Assembly: GCA_947628635.1 (NCBI GenBank)
Contig: CANRAX010000031.1
Span: forward strand, 1 to 11,406
DNA: 11,406 nucleotides
Origin: an uncultured Bacilli bacterium
GTDB taxonomy: Bacteria > Bacillota_I > Bacilli_A > RF39 > UBA660
Direction of reading: 5' to 3'
Both the position numbers and the translations under genes were made by a program. The notes below the pieces were generated by a model. The model did no database searches, had not been told where the DNA came from, and worked only from the letters and a program-made list of their open reading frames with translations. Positions 6,526-11,406 of the stretch are shown piece by piece. The stretch's first letter is position 1. Every line of letters starts with the position of its first letter.

Positions 6526-7671
6526 TTAATCGTTATTTGCTGTAAATTTATTAAATTCTTTTATTTCATCGTTTTCTAAATTAGTCTCGGCTAATTTTTC
6601 AATTAAATTTTTTTGCTCTCTTGTTAATCTAGTCGGTGTATAAACTTTAAAGATAATATACATATCACCTTTATGATGAGTAAATTTATTATCAACACCT
6701 TTTCCTTTAATACGTTGTTTATCATTACTATTAGTACCCGAAGAAATATTTATTTTTAAATTACCATAAAGTGTTGGAATAGATTTTTTACAACCTAAGA
6801 TAGCTTCTGTTAAAGTAAGTGGAACTTCAAGATAAATGTCATCATTTTCTCGAACAAAATATTCATGATCATCAACAATAAATTCTATATATAAATCGCC
6901 ATTACTTCCACCATTACTTCCTGGATTACCTTTGCCACTAACACGTTGACGATCACCCGTTTTGACGCCAGCGGGAATATTGATTGTAAGATTTTTTTTC
7001 TTTTTGATTTTTCCTTTACCATTACATTCACTACATTTTCTTTTAAAGGTGTAACCTTTACCATTACAATCAGGACAAGTTGATTGGGACATAAAAGAAC
7101 CTAGAATAGTATGTTGCTGGCTTGTGATAGTTCCTTTACCATGACAAGTTTTACAATCTTCTTTATCAAAGCCACCACGACCATGACATTCATCGCAATC
7201 TTCAACAACATCTAACGAAAACTTTTTTTCGGTTCCATAAATTGCTTCAGCAAAATCTAGTTCCATACGCATTAGCACATCGCTACCACGGCTTGCTCTT
7301 GTTTGAGAAGAACCACCAAAATTAGAAAAGCCACCGAAGCCTCCACCGGAACCAAAAATAGTATCAAAAATATCACCAAAGTCAAAATCACTTGTACTAA
7401 AGCCACCTTGAAATCCACCAAAACCAGCAGAACCAGCTGAGTTATCTACGCCAGCATGACCATATTGATCATACATTTTACGTTTATTTTCATCCGATAA
7501 TACTGAATATGCTTCTTGAGCTTCTTTAAATTTTTCAGCAGCATTAGGATCATCTTTATTCAAATCAGGATGAAATTCCTTGGCTTTTTTACGGAAAGCA
7601 CTTTTTATGTCAGCTTCCGTGGCGTTTTTATCAACTCCAAGGACTTCATAATAATCTCTTTTAGTTGCCAA
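6526..7671 (-). CDS. dnaJ: Chaperone DnaJ (Hsp40)
   Basis: Co-chaperone that delivers unfolded substrates to DnaK and stimulates its ATPase. The 381 residues carry the full type I layout: J domain (about 6-70) with the HPD tripeptide at 34-36, a Gly/Phe-rich region (about 79-120), four CxxCxGxG zinc repeats (Cys159/162, 173/176, 199/202, 213/216), and C-terminal substrate-binding domains (to about 355). The spacer between the first two zinc repeats looks short. The start is TTG, because the family-typical second residue onward (ATKRDYYEVLG) begins exactly there and GGAAGTGA lies 5 nt upstream. It is the last gene of the hrcA operon, separated from dnaK by a 57-nt gap with a hairpin. No strong terminator follows it. 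Confidence 0.97.
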   Translation of the reverse strand: MATKRDYYEVLGVDKNATEADIKSAFRKKAKEFHPDLNKDDPNAAEKFKEAQEAYSVLSDENKRKMYDQYGHAGVDNSAGSAGFGGFQGGFSTSDFDFGDIFDTIFGSGGGFGGFSNFGGSSQTRASRGSDVLMRMELDFAEAIYGTEKKFSLDVVEDCDECHGRGGFDKEDCKTCHGKGTITSQQHTILGSFMSQSTCPDCNGKGYTFKRKCSECNGKGKIKKKKNLTINIPAGVKTGDRQRVSGKGNPGSNGGSNGDLYIEFIVDDHEYFVRENDDIYLEVPLTLTEAILGCKKSIPTLYGNLKINISSGTNSNDKQRIKGKGVDNKFTHHKGDMYIIFKVYTPTRLTREQKNLIEKLAETNLENDEIKEFNKFTANND

Positions 7672-7676
7672 TTAAT

Positions 7677-7684
7677 TCACTTCC
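7677..7684 (-). promoter_or_regulatory. Ribosome binding site supporting the dnaJ TTG start
   Basis: GGAAGTGA on the minus strand, 5 nt before the TTG, has one mismatch to the ideal GGAGGTGA. The only nearby upstream start-like codon, the GTG inside it, opens onto AAT TAA, so it cannot start dnaJ. Confidence 0.65.
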
Positions 7685-7702
7685 TTTTCTATTAATGGAA
7701 TA

Positions 7703-7725
7703 AAGTAGCCCTATGGGGACTACTT
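7703..7725 (-). promoter_or_regulatory. Hairpin between dnaK and dnaJ
   Basis: On the minus strand AAGTAG (plus 7720-7725) pairs with CTACTT (plus 7703-7708), and CCC pairs with GGG further in, with one bulged T and a 4-nt loop: about 9 bp in all. Only a short T-rich stretch (TTTATT) follows, not a full U-tract. It starts 4 nt after the dnaK stop. A partial terminator or an mRNA-stabilising or processing structure that sets the dnaK:dnaJ ratio is an inference. Confidence 0.6.
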
Positions 7726-7728
7726 AAA

Positions 7729-9564
7729 CTATTCTTCTTCAACATCGGCTTCTTTGACATCATCATCTTTATTTTTCTTTTTATCTTTTTTCTCTTCTGT
7801 TGGTTCTTCTTTTTCCGTTTCTTCTCTTTCTTTAGCAGCTTGTTCATAAACTTTTGTTGCTAAAGCCATAGCTTTTTCTTGAAGTTTATCTTTCTTTTCT
7901 TTGATGTCATCAATATCGCCTTTTTCTAAAGCTTTCTTTAAATCATCAATTAAGTCTTCAGCTTCTTCTTTTTCTTTTTTATCAGCTTTGTCACCTAAAT
8001 CTTTAAGAGCTTTTTCGGTTTGGAAAACCATTTGTTCAGCTTCGTTTTTAACTTCAGCTTCTTCTTTACGTTTCTCATCAGCTTCTTTATTTTCTTCAGC
8101 TTCTTTACGCATTTTTTCAATTTCTTCATCAGTTAAATTAGTACTTGAAGTAATAGTGATTGATTGTTCTTTATTAGTTCCTAAGTCTTTAGCTGTAACA
8201 TTAACAATACCATTAGCGTCAATATCGAATTTAACTTCAATTTGTGGAACACCACGTGGAGCTGGTGGAATATTTGTCAATTGGAATCTACCTAAAGTCT
8301 TATTGTCATTAGCCATTGGTCTTTCACCTTGTAAAACGTGAACATCAACTGCTGGTTGATTATCAGCGGCTGTTGAGAAGACTTCTGATTTTGAAGTTGG
8401 AATGGTTGTATTACGTGGAATTAATGTAGTCATAACACCACCTAATGTTTCAATACCAAGTGATAATGGTGTAACATCTAGTAAGACGATATCATTAACA
8501 TCACCTGTTAAAACACCACCTTGAATAGCAGCACCCATAGCTACTACTTCATCTGGGTTAACTTCACGAGATGGTTCTTTACCTAATTCTTTAGTAATTA
8601 AATCATATACCATTGGTACACGAGTAGAACCACCAACTAGAATAACTTTATCAATATCTTTCTTAGTCATCTTAGCATCTTTTAAAGCTTTTCTTACTGG
8701 TTCAACAGTTGATTCAACTAAATCAGAAATTAAATCTTCAAATTTTGCACGAGTTAGAGTCATATCAATATGAAGTGGCTCTCCATCATCACCTTTAGCA
8801 ATAAATGGTGCTGAAATTTGAGTTGATACCATACCTGATAAATCTTTCTTAGCTTTTTCAGCAACTTCTTTAAGACGTTGCATAGCCATTTTATCATCAG
8901 TTAAGTCAATATCATTTTCCTTTTTGAATTCTTTAACTATATAATCAATAATTCTTTGATCAAAGTCATCTCCACCTAAGTGGTTATTACCATTTGTAGC
9001 TTTAACTTCAAAAACACCATCACCAATTTCAAGAATTGATACATCAAATGTACCACCACCTAAGTCATAAACTAAAATAGTTTGACCGTTTTCTTTATCT
9101 AGTCCATAAGAAAGAGCAGCAGCTGTTGGTTCATTGATAATTCTTTCTACTTCTAAACCAGCAATTTTACCAGCATTCTTAGTAGCTTGACGTTGAGAGT
9201 CATTGAAATATGCTGGAACTGTAATAACAGCTTTAGTAACTTTTTCACCTAAATAACTTTCAGCATAATCTTTAATATAAGATAAAATCATTGCTGAAAT
9301 TTCTTCTGGTGTATATTTTTTATCTTCTAATTTAACTTTTTCATCAGTACCCATTAATCTTTTAATAGATGAAACAGTGTTAGGATTAGTTAATGCTTGT
9401 CTTTTAGCAGCTTCTCCGACAATTCTTTCACCTTTTTTAAAAGCAACTACTGATGGCGTAGTTCTTCCTCCTTCAGGATTTGGAATTACTTTTGGTGCTC
9501 CTGCTTCCAAAACAGCAGCACATGAATTTGTTGTACCTAAATCAATACCAATTATTTTACTCAT
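7729..9564 (-). CDS. dnaK: Molecular chaperone DnaK (Hsp70)
   Basis: ATP-driven chaperone that binds exposed hydrophobic segments, working with DnaJ and GrpE. The 611 residues carry all three Hsp70 signatures: IDLGTTNS (7-14), VYDLGGGTFDVSILEI (165-180) and VILVGGSTRVPMV (307-319). The interdomain linker IVLLDVTP is at 359-366, followed by the beta substrate domain (about 366-480) and the helical lid. The tail (about 577-611) is Lys/Glu/Asp-rich and ends DVEEE. The N-terminal domain lacks the ~24-residue insertion of Gram-negative DnaK, as in Bacillota. The SD is GGAGAG, 8 nt before the ATG. It is third in the operon, 23 nt after grpE, with no internal promoter visible. Confidence 0.99.
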   Translation of the reverse strand: MSKIIGIDLGTTNSCAAVLEAGAPKVIPNPEGGRTTPSVVAFKKGERIVGEAAKRQALTNPNTVSSIKRLMGTDEKVKLEDKKYTPEEISAMILSYIKDYAESYLGEKVTKAVITVPAYFNDSQRQATKNAGKIAGLEVERIINEPTAAALSYGLDKENGQTILVYDLGGGTFDVSILEIGDGVFEVKATNGNNHLGGDDFDQRIIDYIVKEFKKENDIDLTDDKMAMQRLKEVAEKAKKDLSGMVSTQISAPFIAKGDDGEPLHIDMTLTRAKFEDLISDLVESTVEPVRKALKDAKMTKKDIDKVILVGGSTRVPMVYDLITKELGKEPSREVNPDEVVAMGAAIQGGVLTGDVNDIVLLDVTPLSLGIETLGGVMTTLIPRNTTIPTSKSEVFSTAADNQPAVDVHVLQGERPMANDNKTLGRFQLTNIPPAPRGVPQIEVKFDIDANGIVNVTAKDLGTNKEQSITITSSTNLTDEEIEKMRKEAEENKEADEKRKEEAEVKNEAEQMVFQTEKALKDLGDKADKKEKEEAEDLIDDLKKALEKGDIDDIKEKKDKLQEKAMALATKVYEQAAKEREETEKEEPTEEKKDKKKNKDDDVKEADVEEE

Positions 9565-9587
9565 ATATTTATCTCTCCATTTCTTTT

Positions 9588-10193
9588 TTATATTTGATTT
9601 ATTTTTACAGAGGCAGGTCTTATAACTCTACCTTTATATTTATAACCTTTTAATAATACTTCAATAACTACTTCATCTTCCATTTCAGAAACACTATCAG
9701 TCATTAAAGCTTCTTCTTGTTGTGGGTCAAATTTTTCCCCTACACGATTTATCTCTTCAACACCAAACTTTTTTAAGAGATCTGCAAGGGAGGCATACAT
9801 CATTTTAAAACCCGCTAAGAACTTAGATAACTCATCAGTTAAATCATTATCATCAAGTTTTATTGCTCGTTCAAAATTATCAACGATAGGAATTAGCTCT
9901 GTTATAATATCTTGATTAGCAAACTTCAAAATACCAGCAGTTTCATCATCTTTACGTTTGCGATAATTAATAAGTTCTGCTTGAGCAAGTTGTACTTTTT
10001 CTATTAAATGTTTATTTTCCTCGCTAAGTTTTTGTATTTCTTCTTTTAATTTTTCTTCATTTTTATTTTTCTTTTCACATTTACACTTGTGCTTTGGAGT
10101 TTTTTCATTACTACAAGGACAAGGCTCTGTTTGTGGTTGTGTTTGTTCATCTTGTTTAATTTCTTGTTTTTCTTCTTTTGTTTCTTGTTCCAT
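9588..10193 (-). CDS. grpE: Nucleotide exchange factor GrpE
   Basis: Dimeric factor that releases ADP from DnaK and so resets the folding cycle. 201 residues: a charged disordered tail (1-44), a long coiled-coil helix (about 45-95) running into INYRKRKDDETAGILKF (75-91), a four-helix region (about 92-145) and the C-terminal beta-wing with GEKFDPQQEEALM (152-164) and GYKYKGRVIRPASVKI (183-198). Two oddities. The tail carries two Cys-X-Cys pairs (Cys25/27 and Cys37/39), with His35 nearby, rarely expected in GrpE. The near-invariant His of the FDPxxHEA signature is Glu160. The start is 6 nt after the hrcA stop, and its SD-like AAAGG overlaps the end of hrcA, suggesting coupled translation. Position and C-terminal motifs make the identification firm. 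Confidence 0.96.
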   Translation of the reverse strand: MEQETKEEKQEIKQDEQTQPQTEPCPCSNEKTPKHKCKCEKKNKNEEKLKEEIQKLSEENKHLIEKVQLAQAELINYRKRKDDETAGILKFANQDIITELIPIVDNFERAIKLDDNDLTDELSKFLAGFKMMYASLADLLKKFGVEEINRVGEKFDPQQEEALMTDSVSEMEDEVVIEVLLKGYKYKGRVIRPASVKINQI

Positions 10194-10199
10194 AATTAC

Positions 10200-11186
10200 C
10201 TACCTTTCTATATTTTCTTTCATGTATTCTAGGAGTGAAACAACACGGTCATACTCCATTCTCTTTGGTCCAATTATGGCAATTGTTCCTTCTTCATAGC
10301 CATTTTTGAATTTTGTTTTAATGACTGTAACATCACTATCGATATTAGTTTCATCACCAATATAAACTTTTATATTATTGTCGTCATCTTCTTCAATGTT
10401 ACGGAGAAGCGTTTTACTTTCTAATTTGTTAAAAACATTTTTAATTTTGTCAATATTTGTACTAAACTCAGGTTGTTCCAACATTTTATTCCTTCCAACA
10501 ATATTTACTTCGCTACTTGTAAAATCATTGAAAACATGATAGAAAGCATTATATAATTGTTCATGTTGCTTAACATAGTTACCTATAATAGGTCTAATTT
10601 CACACTCTAGTTTTGTACTAACTTCATCAATTGGTGTACCGGCAATTAAATTATTAATTAGACTGACAGTTCTTTTAATCTCTTCTAATGATACTTCATA
10701 AAGTTTAATTTGCTTGTGTTCAACGTGACCTTTATCAGTAATAATAATAACAATCATACTAACTTCATCAATTGGAACCACCTCAATTTGCTTGAGCAAG
10801 TTTTGATGAGAATTACTTCCAAGAATAACCGTTGTATAATTCATCATTTCAGATATTACTTCTAAAGATTTTTCGATAACATCTGATATAGCCATTTGAT
10901 TATTAAAGACTTTTTGAATTTTTAGCATATCATTTGCTGACATTTTTTTTGGTTCCATTAAATGATCAACGTAATAACGATAACCTTTACTAGATGGAAC
11001 ACGTCCAGATGAAGTATGGGTTTTTTCTAGTAGTTCATAATCTTCTAATACTCCCATTTCATTACGAATAGTAGCTGAAGAACACTTCATTATCTTTGCC
11101 ACAAGTTTAGATCCAACAGGAAGAGGATTTTTAATGTATTTTTCAACTATTATTTTTAAAACTTTTTCTTGCCTATCAGTCAACAT
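10200..11186 (-). CDS. hrcA: Heat-inducible transcription repressor HrcA
   Basis: Repressor that binds CIRCE operators and turns off class I heat-shock genes; in characterised species its folding depends on the GroE chaperonin, which makes it the stress sensor. The 328 residues fit the family. The N-terminus (about 1-75) is the winged helix-turn-helix, with SSATIRNEMGVLEDYELL (36-53) and TSSGRVPSSKGYRYYVD (58-74). Then comes the GAF-like and insertion region, with the family motif GRNKMLEQPEF (231-241) and, near the end, IIGPKRMEYDRVVSLLEYM (304-322). The ATG has AGGAGG 9 nt upstream. It is the first gene of hrcA-grpE-dnaK-dnaJ. The two CIRCE elements in front of it imply autorepression. groESL is not in the window. 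Confidence 0.98.
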   Translation of the reverse strand: MLTDRQEKVLKIIVEKYIKNPLPVGSKLVAKIMKCSSATIRNEMGVLEDYELLEKTHTSSGRVPSSKGYRYYVDHLMEPKKMSANDMLKIQKVFNNQMAISDVIEKSLEVISEMMNYTTVILGSNSHQNLLKQIEVVPIDEVSMIVIIITDKGHVEHKQIKLYEVSLEEIKRTVSLINNLIAGTPIDEVSTKLECEIRPIIGNYVKQHEQLYNAFYHVFNDFTSSEVNIVGRNKMLEQPEFSTNIDKIKNVFNKLESKTLLRNIEEDDDNNIKVYIGDETNIDSDVTVIKTKFKNGYEEGTIAIIGPKRMEYDRVVSLLEYMKENIER

Positions 11187-11199
11187 AAATATTAACCTC

Positions 11200-11226
11200 C
11201 TAGCACTACTAATTTATGAGTGCTAA
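11200..11226 (-). promoter_or_regulatory. CIRCE operator 1 (HrcA binding site)
   Basis: Inverted repeat of the CIRCE form (TTAGCACTC, 9-bp spacer, GAGTGCTAA). Plus 11218-11226 is a perfect GAGTGCTAA. Plus 11200-11208 is CTAGCACTA, 7/9. The spacer is exactly 9 bp. It begins at about the predicted transcription start and its hrcA-proximal arm touches the AGGAGG of hrcA, so HrcA could block both initiation and early elongation. Confidence 0.93.
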
Positions 11227-11230
11227 TGGT

Positions 11231-11259
11231 ATTGTATGACAAGTTTTAGCACTTGTCAA
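11231..11259 (-). promoter_or_regulatory. Sigma-A-type promoter of the hrcA-grpE-dnaK-dnaJ operon
   Basis: On the minus strand a perfect TTGACA (plus 11254-11259) and TACAAT (plus 11231-11236, 5/6) are separated by exactly 17 bp. The start site would be about 11224-11225. It is the best promoter in the window; CIRCE 2 covers its -35 and CIRCE 1 begins at its start site. Confidence 0.9.
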
Positions 11260-11272
11260 TAGTTTGTGCTAA
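11246..11272 (-). promoter_or_regulatory. CIRCE operator 2, imperfect, over the -35 box
   Basis: Plus 11246-11254 is TTAGCACTT (8/9) and plus 11264-11272 is TTGTGCTAA (7/9 to GAGTGCTAA), again with a 9-bp spacer. The shared GCAC/GTGC core is intact in both arms. The TTGACA -35 lies in the spacer and left arm, so occupancy would exclude RNA polymerase. Its centre is 46 bp from that of CIRCE 1. Confidence 0.8.
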
Positions 11273-11284
11273 AAATGTTAATCC

Positions 11285-11325
11285 TTTTTAGAAATGTCAC
11301 CGCTAAATTTTTTTAAAATGTCACC
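11285..11325. repeat. Two direct copies of a 17-bp sequence with an AAATGTCACC core
   Basis: Copies at 11285-11301 and 11309-11325 match at 15 of 17 positions, with a shared AAATGTCACC core after a T-run, and repeat at a 24-bp period. They lie between CIRCE 2 and the next plus-strand start. TGTTAA at 11276 could be the end of an insertion sequence, since some families carry several short repeats near their tips. A repeated binding site for a regulator of the plus-strand gene is an equal possibility. Confidence 0.6.
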
Positions 11326-11352
11326 TTACAATGATAAAATATATTATTTGAA

Positions 11353-11358
11353 AGGAGG
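11353..11358 (+). promoter_or_regulatory. Strong Shine-Dalgarno sequence at the right edge
   Basis: AGGAGG, within AAAGGAGGTG, is an excellent anti-Shine-Dalgarno match on the plus strand. The only usable downstream start visible is the ATG at 11375, 16 nt away, which is further than usual. Confidence 0.55.
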
Positions 11359-11374
11359 TGCATTTTTAAATTAA

Positions 11375-11406
11375 ATGATAAAAGATAAAGAAAAAGCTCT
11401 TAATCT
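11375..11406 (+). CDS. Start of an unidentified plus-strand gene, cut by the window end
   Basis: ATG followed by an open frame to the last base; the visible residues are MIKDKEKALN, too few to identify. A TAA lies immediately upstream in frame, so no longer start exists. A strong Shine-Dalgarno precedes it at an unusually long spacing. The gene diverges from hrcA. Given the repeat just upstream it could be a transposase, but nothing in these ten residues shows that. Confidence 0.35.
   Translation, partial: MIKDKEKALN

Noticed and set aside
6508..6527. Possible terminator after dnaJ
   Set aside because: Only a six-pair A-T stem with mismatches inside; too weak to call, although T-rich sequence follows.
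7901..8341. Long open frame on the plus strand opposite dnaK
   Set aside because: It is antisense to the conserved DnaK lid and substrate domain, and its Ser-rich composition is the reverse reading of Glu/Lys/Ala codons. No ribosome binding site.
9377..9625. Open frame on the plus strand opposite the dnaK start
   Set aside because: Antisense to the conserved ATPase domain, with no start signals; a shadow of codon bias.
10087..10299. Cysteine-rich open frame on the plus strand across the hrcA-grpE junction
   Set aside because: It runs antisense to both genes and has no ribosome binding site. Its cysteines come from reverse reading of the Gln/Thr/Glu-rich GrpE tail.
1..11406. CRISPR arrays, tRNA or rRNA genes, riboswitches, toxin-antitoxin or defence genes
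   Set aside because: No regularly spaced repeat array, tRNA-like cloverleaf or conserved leader was seen, and all complete genes except the 69-residue protein belong to known housekeeping families.

Overview
The window reads as an ordinary housekeeping segment of a low-GC bacterium (roughly one third G+C by eye) of the Bacillota/Bacilli type, possibly an uncultured gut lineage near the Mollicutes. Supporting signs are the hrcA-grpE-dnaK-dnaJ heat-shock operon with CIRCE operators, a DnaK without the Gram-negative insertion, RNase HIII, GGAGG-type ribosome binding sites at almost every gene, and a phage phi3T/Bacillus ThyA-like thymidylate synthase. UGA acts as a stop (the CvpA-like gene ends in TGA) and Trp is encoded by TGG, so the Mycoplasma code is not in use.

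Layout, left to right. ppdK (pyruvate phosphate dikinase, minus strand) has its own promoter. A CvpA-like membrane protein and thioredoxin form a two-gene minus-strand operon with an ATGA overlap, closed by a hairpin terminator that abuts the ppdK promoter. rnhC (RNase HIII) is the only complete plus-strand gene; it diverges from cvpA through interlocked promoters and converges on folA through a shared bidirectional terminator. thyA and folA form a minus-strand pair for dTMP synthesis and folate recycling. A 69-residue single-pass membrane protein of unknown function starts at TTG and has its own promoter and terminator. The right 4.7 kb is the heat-shock operon hrcA-grpE-dnaK-dnaJ, read right to left from one strong sigma-A-type promoter bracketed by two CIRCE elements, with a hairpin between dnaK and dnaJ. 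The last ~130 bases, beyond the promoter, hold a 17-bp direct repeat (shared AAATGTCACC core, 24-bp period), a strong Shine-Dalgarno sequence and the first codons of a plus-strand reading frame that runs off the window; this may be the end of an insertion sequence, but that is unproven.

Functionally, HrcA represses its own operon through CIRCE; GrpE, DnaK and DnaJ form the Hsp70 folding cycle; ThyA makes dTMP and dihydrofolate, which FolA reduces back to tetrahydrofolate; PPDK interconverts pyruvate and PEP. No intergenic stretch exceeds 300 bases. I found no undescribed multi-gene system. The points most worth a second look are the double CIRCE, a Cys-X-Cys pair in the GrpE tail, the altered NADPH motif of FolA, and the repeat at the right edge.
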